Positions 29,442-38,870 of a stretch of DNA of 64,000 nt are shown here, one piece after another. The stretch is from the NCBI GenBank assembly GCA_001898165.1, contig MKTD01000050.1:41691-105690 (forward strand), read 5' to 3'. The notes below the pieces were generated by a model that worked only from the letters and a program-made list of their open reading frames with translations, did not search any database and had not been told where the DNA came from. This stretch comes from Bacteroidia bacterium 43-41. Its GTDB lineage: Bacteria; Bacteroidota; Bacteroidia; Bacteroidales; Dysgonomonadaceae. The first letter of the stretch is position 1; every line of letters begins with the position of its first letter. A program made the position numbers and the translations under genes.

Positions 29442-30407
29442 ATGAAATACGCATTTTGTGGAAAAAGTGGCTTACAGTTGCCCAAAATTTCGCTCGGGTT
29501 GTGGCATAATTTCGGTTATACCGACGATTTTGAAGAAGCGCGGAACATGATTATCCATGCTTTCGATCAGGGAATAACTCATATTGATATTGCCAACAAT
29601 TACGGCCCGCCTCCGGGATCGGCCGAATCCAACTTCGGAAAGATACTGAAAGAGAACCTGGCTTCGCACCGCGATGAAATGATCATCTCATCCAAAGCCG
29701 GATATTTAATGTGGGACGGGCCGTACGGCAACGGTTCCTCAAGGAAATACCTGATGGCGAGCCTCAACCAGAGCTTAAAGCGAACGGGGCTTGACTATTT
29801 CGATATTTTTTATTCACACCGGTACGATTCAACTACTCCCATTGAGGAAACCATGCAGGCGTTGATCGATATGGTGAAACAGGGGAAAGCCTTGTATGTG
29901 GGCTTGTCAAATTATCCGCCCGACAAAGCCCGTGAGGCAATGGCCTATCTAAATGCCCAGCATGTCCCGAGCCTTATCTATCAAGGCAAGTACAGTATGT
30001 TCAATCGGCAGCCCGAAGAGGAGATCTTATCGGTTACCAAAGAATTCGGTTCAGGATTCATCGCTTTTTCACCTTTGGCGCAAGGGGTTCTTACCGACAA
30101 ATACCTGCATGGAATTCCGGAACAGAGCCGTGCTGCCGACCCTGCCGGTTTTCTAAAAAAAGAGCAAGTTACTGAAGAGCTTGTCGGCAAGGTGAGAAAA
30201 TTAAACGAGATTGCCCGGCAACGCGGGCAGAGTATGGCTGAAATGGCTATAGCCTGGACGTTGCGCGATGAGCGTGTGACATCGGTAATCGTAGGGACGC
30301 GAAATGTAAAACAGTTGCAGGACAATTTAGGCTCATTGAATAATCTCAGTTTTACCCAAGAAGAATTAACGTTGATCGACAATATTTTAGGAGGGGCAAC
30401 GTTATAA
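29442..30407 (+). CDS. Aldo/keto reductase
   Basis: 321 residues. A TIM-barrel NADPH-dependent oxidoreductase, close to the YghZ/Kv-beta-like branch (L-glyceraldehyde 3-phosphate reductase type). The tetrad is visible as Asp in THIDIANNYGPPPGSAESNFG, its following Tyr, Lys in IISSKAGY and His in YSHRYD. The cofactor-binding C terminus has SVIVGTRNVKQLQDN. Physiological substrate unknown. Eleven bases after mutL on the same strand. Confidence 0.9.
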   Translation: MKYAFCGKSGLQLPKISLGLWHNFGYTDDFEEARNMIIHAFDQGITHIDIANNYGPPPGSAESNFGKILKENLASHRDEMIISSKAGYLMWDGPYGNGSSRKYLMASLNQSLKRTGLDYFDIFYSHRYDSTTPIEETMQALIDMVKQGKALYVGLSNYPPDKAREAMAYLNAQHVPSLIYQGKYSMFNRQPEEEILSVTKEFGSGFIAFSPLAQGVLTDKYLHGIPEQSRAADPAGFLKKEQVTEELVGKVRKLNEIARQRGQSMAEMAIAWTLRDERVTSVIVGTRNVKQLQDNLGSLNNLSFTQEELTLIDNILGGATL

Positions 30408-30431
30408 CATAAACGTTGTTCCTGTATTTAA

Positions 30432-30884
30432 ATGAGAAGATCGATATTTATTCTTTTTTTTATTCTTCTGCTTTCGGTTGTTTCCTGTATAGATGAGGCA
30501 TCCCGCTTTACGGTTCCCTATTCCCGGGTGTTCTTCCAGATCGACGTCAACGGGTTGGATTCCGATTTGACTTTTTTCGGCCACAAAACTTTTACTCAGG
30601 GGCGGACTGTCGGAGAACAAACAGGATACGGTGGCCTGTTGGTCTTCAGAACAACCGAAGGCAATATTTTTGCTTACGATCTCTGCTGTCCTTATGAGGA
30701 TAATCGCGAGATAAAAGTGAAACCTACCGATAACGGCAAGGCCGTTTGTCCTGAATGTGGCAGTGTCTTTGTAACGATGTACGGTTTAGGCACTGCCGAA
30801 TCGGGGCCGGCTGATGAATCGTTGCAACGTTACACGGTGAGAAAAAATTCCAACCGCGAAGGCGCTTTTGTGATTACAAATTAA
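30432..30884 (+). CDS. Lipoprotein with a Rieske-like framework but cysteine-only ligands
   Basis: 150 residues. Lipobox SVVSC (Cys19). The framework resembles a Rieske domain: a strand ending in AYDLCCPYEDN, then AVCPECGSVF, then SGPADESLQRYTV, the usual glycine-proline and tyrosine tail. In a true Rieske protein these would read CxH and CxxH. Here the candidate ligands are Cys85/86 and Cys106/Cys109 with no histidine, so it could bind zinc, iron in rubredoxin style, or nothing. Placed 24 bases after the aldo/keto reductase gene. Function unknown; the Rieske relation is my reading of the motif order. Confidence 0.6.
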   Translation: MRRSIFILFFILLLSVVSCIDEASRFTVPYSRVFFQIDVNGLDSDLTFFGHKTFTQGRTVGEQTGYGGLLVFRTTEGNIFAYDLCCPYEDNREIKVKPTDNGKAVCPECGSVFVTMYGLGTAESGPADESLQRYTVRKNSNREGAFVITN

Positions 30885-31065
30885 GTTAAAACGTCTGTTC
30901 GTTTTTGTTGCAGTTGATTTTAAGGAGATTTCGGGTCCCCTTTGACTTTTTTATGCTGCAGCCCAACTATCTTCACTAAAAAGTTTACCAAAAATTGAGT
31001 TTTACAAACATTTTGCGTAATATTGCACTCGCTGCCTGACTCTGTCGAGCGGTGTTTTTTTTAAT

Positions 31066-31638
31066 ATGGATAGTGAATATTTTAAAATAATATATAAGAA
31101 ATACTTCAATGTGCTTCATGCTTATTCACTTCGTATTGTGCTGAACGAAGAAGTGGCGGAGGATATTGTGCAGGAAGTATTTCTGGAGTGTTGGAACCGG
31201 CGCAGGTCGATAGATGTGGCTAAATCCATGAAGCCTTATCTATATACGTTGGCCCGCACGAAGAGCATCGATTATTTAAGGAAAGCAGAGAATAAGAACC
31301 TCTCGTTCTCTGAGGTTGAAACTCGTCTGGACCAGCTCTTTTTTGAAACACTTGCGTTGGATGACCCTGTTGATACCGGGGAGATGGGGCAGATCATTGA
31401 GAAAACCATCCTGTCGTTGCCTCCAAAATGCAAAAAAGTTTTTCTGTTAAGCCGGAAAAACGGAATGAAGAACAAACAGATAGCCGAACTCCTCGATCTT
31501 AGTGTGAAGGCCGTTGAGAAACACATCACCAAAGCTGTAAAACAGATTCGATTGGTACTGGAAGAAAAAGGGTACCTGCCTTTTTTTCTTATTTTTTTCT
31601 TATCTTTTTACAAAACGTGGAGAATATTTCCGTTTTGA
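31066..31638 (+). CDS. ECF-type RNA polymerase sigma-70 factor
   Basis: 190 residues. Region 2 is YFNVLHAYSLRIVLNEEVAEDIVQEVFLECW; region 4 is LPPKCKKVFLLSRKNGMKNKQIAELLDLSVKAVEKHI, matching the Bacteroidetes sigma-70 expression-site subfamily. A short hydrophobic C-terminal tail (FFLIFFLSFYKTW) is common there. It is followed by a FecR-like anti-sigma gene and SusC/SusD genes, so it very probably activates that uptake locus when the SusC receptor signals. The 181 bases before it hold no gene. Confidence 0.93.
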   Translation: MDSEYFKIIYKKYFNVLHAYSLRIVLNEEVAEDIVQEVFLECWNRRRSIDVAKSMKPYLYTLARTKSIDYLRKAENKNLSFSEVETRLDQLFFETLALDDPVDTGEMGQIIEKTILSLPPKCKKVFLLSRKNGMKNKQIAELLDLSVKAVEKHITKAVKQIRLVLEEKGYLPFFLIFFLSFYKTWRIFPF

Positions 31639-31707
31639 GGTAGGGTATTTTCACGTTCATTCGTGTAATATAACAGAGACTTTAAAATCTATTAAAATAA
31701 ACAGGGA

Positions 31708-32682
31708 TTGAAAGATATTGACTCACTCATTGTGAAATATTTAGATAATGAAGCTGCTGACGAGGAGAAGGCAATGCTTGATGAGTGGATAAATTTTTCG
31801 CAAGACAATAAGCATTATTTCAACCGTATGGTAAAGGCATGGGAGCAGTCCCGTATTTATCTGCAGGATGAGGGCTCCACGGGGAAGCGCTTTCTCCGTT
31901 TCCGGCAATTGCTCCATCAGGGGAGACTGCGCCGGATAGCCTATGGCTCCTCCGCCGCGGCGGCTGTTGCGCTGATTGTGCTCGCGATCCGTTTTTTTGT
32001 GCCTTCACCGGTTGTTGTATTGTTGTCGGAGGCTGCTTTCGACCAGAAGAAGGAAGTAGTGATGCCCGACGGGTCGGTGGTTTGGCTCAATAAGAACAGC
32101 CGTATTCAATATCCGGAGGATTTTGTTTCGCACAGGAAAGTCTATTTGACCGGAGAAGCCTATTTTGATGTGACCGAAAACAGAGGCCGGCCGTTTGTTG
32201 TGGAGACTTCCGACCTCACTGTGCGAGTGTTAGGTACCCGGTTTGTAGTGACGGATTACAACGATGAAGAGGTTGCGGAAGCCGTGCTTGAGTCCGGAAA
32301 GATCCAACTGGTCACACAAAAAACGGGAGAGGCGTTCCTGCTGCATCCCGGTCAAATGGCCTCTCATAACAGGACCTTGGGCGAAACGCGGTTGGAATCG
32401 GTGGATGCGCGCCACTTTACCGACTGGATCAAAAATCGCCTGGTGTTTGAAAATACCGATCTGAAAGATGTATTCATGCAACTCGAAAAATGGTACGGCA
32501 TTAAAATCAAATGTGCGGATGCTGCCTTTCTGCAAACGCCTGTTTCTCTTACTGTTGACGTCGAAACAAAAGAAGAGATCCTGAACACGCTCCAGATGGT
32601 GGTGCCTTTTATCTGGAGACCGGAACCGAATCACGGGGAAAGATCTCCTACCGTCACTGTTTTACCGGCGTTGCCACACTAA
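31708..32682 (+). CDS. FecR-family anti-sigma factor
   Basis: 324 residues from a TTG start at 31708. An N-terminal cytoplasmic sigma-binding segment (residues about 1-85, IVKYLDNEAADEEKAMLDEWI) precedes one transmembrane helix (AAAAVALIVLAIRFFV). The periplasmic FecR domain contains VVMPDGSVVWLNKNSRIQYPEDF and GEAYFDVTENRGRPF, and the C terminus has the DUF4974-like LVFENTDLKDVFMQLEKWYGIKI. It should hold the adjacent ECF sigma factor and receive a signal from the STN domain of the next SusC. Confidence 0.93.
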   Translation: MKDIDSLIVKYLDNEAADEEKAMLDEWINFSQDNKHYFNRMVKAWEQSRIYLQDEGSTGKRFLRFRQLLHQGRLRRIAYGSSAAAAVALIVLAIRFFVPSPVVVLLSEAAFDQKKEVVMPDGSVVWLNKNSRIQYPEDFVSHRKVYLTGEAYFDVTENRGRPFVVETSDLTVRVLGTRFVVTDYNDEEVAEAVLESGKIQLVTQKTGEAFLLHPGQMASHNRTLGETRLESVDARHFTDWIKNRLVFENTDLKDVFMQLEKWYGIKIKCADAAFLQTPVSLTVDVETKEEILNTLQMVVPFIWRPEPNHGERSPTVTVLPALPH

Positions 32683-32834
32683 GTGTTTTATCCGTAAATA
32701 GGCTTCTATCAGGTAGTTTCCTCAGTACCATATGCGCCTTAGGTAATACCTCTGATACTGTGAAGCCATGTAAAAAAACGCTGTAATAAATGATTAAATA
32801 TAAGCTCTTTATAAAATTAAAATAATGTATATTT

Positions 32835-35800
32835 ATGAAAAGGAGATCTATGATTCAATTGGTCAGGCATGTAATGGCAAAAGCGGTCCTAATCTTAGGA
32901 TTTATTGGCATACCATTTATTTTACAAGCGCAGACGGTAACGCTGAATTACCAAAATAAGCCGCTTGAAATTGCATTAAAGTCGATAACAGATCAAACCG
33001 GATATAAATTCGTTTATTCCAATTCTGTAATCGACACCAAACAAGTTGTATCGGTAAATGTAAGTAGCAGTAACATAAATACATTGCTGAACGAATTATT
33101 TAAAAACACGCCGATTGTTTATCGAATAGTGAACAAACAGATAGCGCTTTCCCTTAGCCGGGAAAATTCCACCCCCCCGCAGCAGAAAGAGAGCCCGCTC
33201 CTCATAACGGGAAAAGTGACAGAAGCGGATACCGGCAGTGCTATGGATTTTGTAACTGTATATGTATCGGATCAAAATGATAACATAATATCCTCCACCG
33301 CAACAAATGCCAATGGGGAATTCACGATCACATCAAACTCTCCTCATTCCGATCGCCTGGGAGTAAGATTCGTGGGCTATGAACCCCAATTGATCGATGT
33401 AAAGGGACGCAACACCATCAATGTAGTCCTGCAAACGGATATTAAAACGATAGATGAGGTTGTGGTAATCGGGTACGGGACTACTTCGGCCAAGGATCTG
33501 ACCGGGGCGGTATCCACTGTCGGCAAGCGGCAACTGGAAAACCTGAATGCCACCAATGTGTCCTCCCTGCTTCAGAACCTGGCATCCGGGGTACAGGTAA
33601 GCCAAAGCACCGGAAGGCCCGGCGAACGGGTGAATATACGTGTCAGGGGAGCAACATCGTTCGGCTCGAACGACCCGTTATACATTGTGGATGGGGTACC
33701 CATTGAAAGTTACAGCCTGATCGAATCCCTGTCTCCCGGCGATATACAATCCATGGATGTTCTTAAAGATGCTTCTGCAGCGGCCATTTACGGATCGAGG
33801 GCAGCCAACGGCGTCATTATCATAACTACTACAAAAGGGGTTATAAGTGAGAAACCGACGATCTCTTTTAACTACAACTCTACTATCGATACGGAAATAA
33901 GGAATTTCCGTATATTGACCGGGGATGAGTGGCGCAATACGCTCACCGGCTTCGCCCGGCAGACATTGGTGTATGATCCTTCCAATAAAGAGGCGGACGA
34001 AATAGTCAATACCCCCGGTCAAATATTCGGGGATGCGGATACAAACTGGTTTGATGAAATAAAACAACCCGCCTGGAGGCACAATGCCGATTTTTCGATA
34101 AGAGGTGGTTCCAAAACGAACAAATATATGATCAGCCTGGCGGTATTGGACCAGACAGGCATGGTGCGGGGTGACGACCTGACCCGCTACACCGGGCGTG
34201 TCTCTCTCGATACCGATATCCTGCCGGTTCTCCGCTTCGGGATCAACACCAACCTGGGATATATGCAACGGAATGTGTCGGGCACAAGCATGTTTACGTC
34301 ACAAGGGTTCCGGCCCGACTTACCGGTTTACGACGAAAACGGCAATTACGATATGTCAACGGGAGCGGCTAACCCTGTGGCAAATACGCATATAAAGAAC
34401 CGTACCGATACTTACAATTTCTTGGGTACGATTTACGGTGAATTGGATATCATCCCGGACTTAACGTTCCGTTCAAGTTTATCGGGAACAGTGTATAGCG
34501 GGACGAAAGAGGGTTTCTCCCCCAGTTTTCTATACAGGAACAAGAGAGCCCGCGGTTCTGAATATCATTCGAACAATTTCAGTACCGTATTCGACAATAC
34601 GCTGAGCTACAAGAAAAAGTTCGCCGATATACACTCCATAGATGCAGTTGTGGGTGTTTCGTTTGAAAACTACGAAAGCAAATCCACTTACATAAGCGGC
34701 GATACCTATCCCGACGACTATATCTATAACAATATCGGCAGCGCCACTTCCACAACTGTTGATAGCGAAAGCGGCTACAAAAGCTCTAAAGGGCTGTTTG
34801 CTTCTTTTGGACGAATCAACTACAGGTTGAAAGATCGTTATTTGTTCACGGTTACCACCCGCTATGACGGCTCTTCTCTGTTTGGAGCGAATAACCGTTA
34901 CGGATTCTTCCCTTCGGGAGCAATCGCCTGGCGTATTTCGGAAGAACCGTTTATGGAGAATGTGGAGTTTGTGAACGACTTGAAAATAAGAATGAGCGCC
35001 GGGGTGACCGGGGTTACGAATATTGGCCTCTACAGGAACCTCGATCTGTACAGCGCGGGAAGCTATAATGACCTGCCCATGATCTATCATTCCCAATCGG
35101 GGAACAAAGATATAAAATGGGAACAAACTACCCAGCGTGACATTGGAGTGGATTTTGTATTGTTCGACAGCAGGCTGAGAGGATCCGTATCAGGATATAT
35201 AAAAGATTCCAAAGACCTTATATGGAATTTCAACTACTCAAACAGCTCCAAAGGATATACAGTGCCGAGAAATATCGCTTCTGTAAAGAACAGAGGAGTT
35301 GAATTGAACCTCACTAGCTACATCATCCAAAATAAAGATTGGCAATTTGATGTAACCCTGAATGTAACCAGAAACGTCAACAAGATCACCAAGCTTGTTC
35401 CGGAAGGCGCATATACCGATCCCAACGGAGTGCTGATACACGGCAGCGGACAACAGGTTTTGGCGTTGGACAAACCGATGGGGGCGTTTTTTGGATACGA
35501 ATATAACGGTATTATACAAACGCAGAAACGCGTTGATGAACTGAATGCATTGGCCAAATCGAAAGGATTTTCGTATTATGATGGTAATATGTTAAGGCCC
35601 GGGCATCTGGAGATAAAAGATTTGAACGGCGACGGGAGGATAGATAGCAATGACAGGACGGTTATAGGCGACCCTAATCCCCGATTCTACGGGGGGTTAA
35701 CCACTAACCTTGCCTATAAATCATTCAGCCTGTTTGCCAATTTCGGTTTTCAATCCGGGGGAAAGAAAATATACGGCCAAACATTGCAAAATGTGCCCGC

Positions 35801-36155
35801 CCAGCTTACAGGGCTTATCGATTATGGCCTGAACGACAGGTGGAACGACAACCATAAAGATGCAAAATATCCGGCACTCTATATAGGCGACGGAGTTCCT
35901 AAAATGACAAGCCTGTCCCTGCACAGCACTACGCATTTACGGCTGCAGGAGCTCCGTATCGCATATAGATTACCTGAGTTCAATAAATACATGAACGCTC
36001 AGATCTATGTGTCGGGAACCAATCTGTTCACGATATCTCCTTATCCCGGGACCGATCCGGCTACCGCGAACTATCAGTCGTCATACGGAGGAAATTACGA
36101 AACATCGTATCCGGGAATACGTTCATTCTCATTTGGTTTGAAGTTTAATTTATAA
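32835..36155 (+). CDS. SusC/RagA TonB-dependent transporter with STN signalling domain
   Basis: 1106 residues. After the signal peptide comes an STN domain (about 38-95, NYQNKPLEIALKSITDQTGYKFVYSN), then a carboxypeptidase-like beta domain (ITGKVTEADTGSAMDFVTVY), the TonB-box-like DEVVVIGYG, plug domain with IRVRGATSFGSNDPLYIVDGVP, and a beta barrel ending SFGLKFNL. The STN domain signals to FecR-type anti-sigma factors, matching the two upstream genes. Substrate unknown; no glycan enzyme is next to it. Confidence 0.95.
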   Translation: MKRRSMIQLVRHVMAKAVLILGFIGIPFILQAQTVTLNYQNKPLEIALKSITDQTGYKFVYSNSVIDTKQVVSVNVSSSNINTLLNELFKNTPIVYRIVNKQIALSLSRENSTPPQQKESPLLITGKVTEADTGSAMDFVTVYVSDQNDNIISSTATNANGEFTITSNSPHSDRLGVRFVGYEPQLIDVKGRNTINVVLQTDIKTIDEVVVIGYGTTSAKDLTGAVSTVGKRQLENLNATNVSSLLQNLASGVQVSQSTGRPGERVNIRVRGATSFGSNDPLYIVDGVPIESYSLIESLSPGDIQSMDVLKDASAAAIYGSRAANGVIIITTTKGVISEKPTISFNYNSTIDTEIRNFRILTGDEWRNTLTGFARQTLVYDPSNKEADEIVNTPGQIFGDADTNWFDEIKQPAWRHNADFSIRGGSKTNKYMISLAVLDQTGMVRGDDLTRYTGRVSLDTDILPVLRFGINTNLGYMQRNVSGTSMFTSQGFRPDLPVYDENGNYDMSTGAANPVANTHIKNRTDTYNFLGTIYGELDIIPDLTFRSSLSGTVYSGTKEGFSPSFLYRNKRARGSEYHSNNFSTVFDNTLSYKKKFADIHSIDAVVGVSFENYESKSTYISGDTYPDDYIYNNIGSATSTTVDSESGYKSSKGLFASFGRINYRLKDRYLFTVTTRYDGSSLFGANNRYGFFPSGAIAWRISEEPFMENVEFVNDLKIRMSAGVTGVTNIGLYRNLDLYSAGSYNDLPMIYHSQSGNKDIKWEQTTQRDIGVDFVLFDSRLRGSVSGYIKDSKDLIWNFNYSNSSKGYTVPRNIASVKNRGVELNLTSYIIQNKDWQFDVTLNVTRNVNKITKLVPEGAYTDPNGVLIHGSGQQVLALDKPMGAFFGYEYNGIIQTQKRVDELNALAKSKGFSYYDGNMLRPGHLEIKDLNGDGRIDSNDRTVIGDPNPRFYGGLTTNLAYKSFSLFANFGFQSGGKKIYGQTLQNVPAQLTGLIDYGLNDRWNDNHKDAKYPALYIGDGVPKMTSLSLHSTTHLRLQELRIAYRLPEFNKYMNAQIYVSGTNLFTISPYPGTDPATANYQSSYGGNYETSYPGIRSFSFGLKFNL

Positions 36156-36172
36156 TCCGAAAATTTACAGTT

Positions 36173-37660
36173 ATGACACAACGTATTATTTTATATTTCA
36201 CCTTGTTTTTATTTCTCTTCAGCTCTTGTCAGCTGGTGGACGTTTTGGACAAGTATCCGGAGAACCAGGCCGATGCCGATCAGGCAATTACAAACCCTAA
36301 TGCGGCTGAGCTGGCGCTGAGAGGAATATATTTTTACTTGCCCGGCGGCAAGTCAGATGTGATTTACCCCACTGTATCGGGTAGTTTCAAAGCCGGCACC
36401 ATGCTAAGGCAAGACCTTGTTAAAGTAGGCAATGCCGTTTATTTTTCGGAACGAACGCTGCCCGTTCTCTCTTACAGTGATGGTACCGAATGGGATTCTG
36501 ATTATGAGATCATCAAAAACAGCATCCTGTTAGAGCAGGCATTGACAAAAATAGATAAATCAAGTTTCGAAGGGAACAGGGCGGATGAAATTATAGGTGA
36601 AATTGCCTTCCTGCGTGCGCTTGCCAATTTCAGACTGCTTGTCAGGTATGGTGAATTTTGGGATGAGAACAGCGAATACGGTATTACATTGAGAACGGAA
36701 GTCCATACGGTAGCCAACTCACCCAAAGCAAGGAGCAGCGTAAAAGAAACTTATGAGCATATCATGAGCAACCTTGAAACAGCCATTGCTCATGCTCCCC
36801 ATTTTTCATCAGCAAGCGCTGCCTCCAAAGAAGCGGCCTTGGCATTAAAAGCGAAAGTGCTTTTTTATGCCGGCAGATACGATGAAGCGCTCACCGCTAT
36901 TGAAAAGGTGTTGCCTTTAGTTAAATTCGAGAATAACTATGCCGATATTTTCATAAAAGCGACAACCCCCGACAACAAGGAGATCCTCTTTCAAAGAGTG
37001 TTCGGTAAAGAAGAAATTCCTTCTCTCTATATGAGGGAAAGCGCTTTTGGCAACAGCGTGAATAAAAATGAAGGGTATTGGGGGCCGACAAAATCGTATA
37101 TCGACCTGGTGGGCGATGACCCTCGCGCCGAAGCGATATTTGCAAATGTGGACAGTTTAGATTCGCGGGGAAAGGTTGGTTACAACCTCACCACTGTGAA
37201 AAAGACGCTGAACAGCGATAACACCATGCCTGTATTCTTTCTGAGGTCGGACGAATTGCAATTGATGAAAGCCGAAGCTTTGATGAGGACCAATGCAAGT
37301 ATTGCGGCAGCCTATGAACCCATCAGGATGTTAAGGACGCGGGCAGGTGCGCCGGTCGTTGTTCCTGCAACCCGGGCAGAGCTTGAAGATGCTATTTTTA
37401 ATGAATGGTTGATAGAGATGTCGTTCGAAAACTGGCATGAATGGTTTCTCATGCTCCGGTTTGCCGGATTAAAAGAGGCCAATCCCGATTTTTCGCGTTT
37501 GCTTGCCATGAACAGAATGTTGCGTGAGGCTTATGAAAAAGAGGTTAAAGCCGGCAAAGGGGAAGAATACCTGGAGCGTATAAAATCTCGCAGGATCGAT
37601 GCTATCCCAACCAGCGAGATAAATAGCAATTTGGAATCAAAACAAAATCCCGGATATTGA
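36173..37660 (+). CDS. SusD/RagB-family nutrient-binding lipoprotein
   Basis: 495 residues with lipobox FSSC (Cys19). TPR-like helices and the SusD C-terminal region (RSDELQLMKAEALMRTN, ELEDAIFNEWLIEMSFENWHEWFLMLRFAG) are present. It caps the adjacent SusC barrel and captures substrate at the cell surface. Seventeen bases after the SusC stop. Confidence 0.93.
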   Translation: MTQRIILYFTLFLFLFSSCQLVDVLDKYPENQADADQAITNPNAAELALRGIYFYLPGGKSDVIYPTVSGSFKAGTMLRQDLVKVGNAVYFSERTLPVLSYSDGTEWDSDYEIIKNSILLEQALTKIDKSSFEGNRADEIIGEIAFLRALANFRLLVRYGEFWDENSEYGITLRTEVHTVANSPKARSSVKETYEHIMSNLETAIAHAPHFSSASAASKEAALALKAKVLFYAGRYDEALTAIEKVLPLVKFENNYADIFIKATTPDNKEILFQRVFGKEEIPSLYMRESAFGNSVNKNEGYWGPTKSYIDLVGDDPRAEAIFANVDSLDSRGKVGYNLTTVKKTLNSDNTMPVFFLRSDELQLMKAEALMRTNASIAAAYEPIRMLRTRAGAPVVVPATRAELEDAIFNEWLIEMSFENWHEWFLMLRFAGLKEANPDFSRLLAMNRMLREAYEKEVKAGKGEEYLERIKSRRIDAIPTSEINSNLESKQNPGY

Positions 37661-37665
37661 AAATC

Positions 37666-38832
37666 ATGAAGAGAAAATCAACAATGCTTTTATTGATACT
37701 GGCGCTGATAATTCCGATCAGCGCCATGGGACAAGGAATTACCTTTTTCGAAGGTACATGGGACCAGACTGTTAACGAAGCGAAAAAAGAGAATAAACTA
37801 ATTTTTGTGGACTTTTACGCCCAGTGGTGCGGCCCATGTCTGAATATGGCCGAGACAGTATTCCCGTTGCCGGATGTCGGAAGTTTCTACAATACTCATT
37901 TTATCAGCGCTAAGATTGATGCCGAAAATGGAGAAGGCATAGCATTGGCTAAAAAGTACGGTGTGACCAAATACCCTACTTACCTGTTTATCGATCCGGC
38001 CACAGAGGAGGTTGTACATGAAAGCAGCAGCAGGCAGTCCGGTGAACAATTTATCTATACGGGACATTCGGCCGTGACGCCCCGGTTAAGGTCTTTCTAC
38101 CTGACAGAGAATTATGAGAAGGGAGTTCATGATACCGATTTTCTTCTCCATTTTATACAATTTCAATCTTCTGTCTATAATTCAAAGATGGTGAGGGAAG
38201 CGTTTGATAAATTGATGGCTAATGGTGAAAAACTGTCCGACCCGAAAATATGGAATGTTTTTGTAGAGAATCTTCCCGGCCATGATAATCCGTATATTCA
38301 ATATGTGTCGGATAACTATACTGCTTTTTACAATCTTTTCGGGAAAGAAGTGGACAAGAAGCTTGCGAAAGAAACAACCTATATGCCTTTGGAATCATTG
38401 GATAATCTGCACGATTTTGAAGGAAAAGAGTTCAATAGAAAAATGATCGTGATTGATTTGGCCATCAAATCGAAAAACTACAGCGAAGCAGCAAAGGATA
38501 TAGATGCGCTGTTACAAGACCCGGCGACCGACAAAGAAGAACTGATCAACCGTCTCGAACCCATTGCAAGAGCCGGATTACGCCAGAAAGAGTCTAAAGA
38601 ATGGTTCGAAGAATGCCTTAATTATGCAAGATACATTGCCTATAATAAATCAGACAGAAAAGATCCGTACATTCACCAGGACTATGCCTCGGCGTTAGAA
38701 ACAGTGATCAAACAGGTCATCAACGGTGAGTCAAAAGCGCTTCCCGCTTTTTTAGGCGAGGAGCCGAAATACGGCAAAAAAGAATACTCGATGCGGCACG
38801 ATAAGTTAAAAGCCAAACCGGTAAAGAAGTAA
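37666..38832 (+). CDS. Exported thioredoxin-fold protein with helical C-terminal extension
   Basis: 388 residues from ATG 37666 (the track opens at a TTG that overlaps the SusD stop). Signal peptide MKRKSTMLLLILALIIPISAMGQ. A thioredoxin domain at about 25-135 has the redox motif DFYAQWCGPC and cis-Pro region KYPTYLFI. The remaining 250 residues are helical, without a motif I recognise. It closes the ECF/FecR/SusCD unit, suggesting a periplasmic redox step tied to the imported substrate. Exact role unknown. Confidence 0.85.
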   Translation: MKRKSTMLLLILALIIPISAMGQGITFFEGTWDQTVNEAKKENKLIFVDFYAQWCGPCLNMAETVFPLPDVGSFYNTHFISAKIDAENGEGIALAKKYGVTKYPTYLFIDPATEEVVHESSSRQSGEQFIYTGHSAVTPRLRSFYLTENYEKGVHDTDFLLHFIQFQSSVYNSKMVREAFDKLMANGEKLSDPKIWNVFVENLPGHDNPYIQYVSDNYTAFYNLFGKEVDKKLAKETTYMPLESLDNLHDFEGKEFNRKMIVIDLAIKSKNYSEAAKDIDALLQDPATDKEELINRLEPIARAGLRQKESKEWFEECLNYARYIAYNKSDRKDPYIHQDYASALETVIKQVINGESKALPAFLGEEPKYGKKEYSMRHDKLKAKPVKK

Positions 38833-38870
38833 AATCTGATTTTTTGGCGGGAGAATTAATAAATGGTTGT

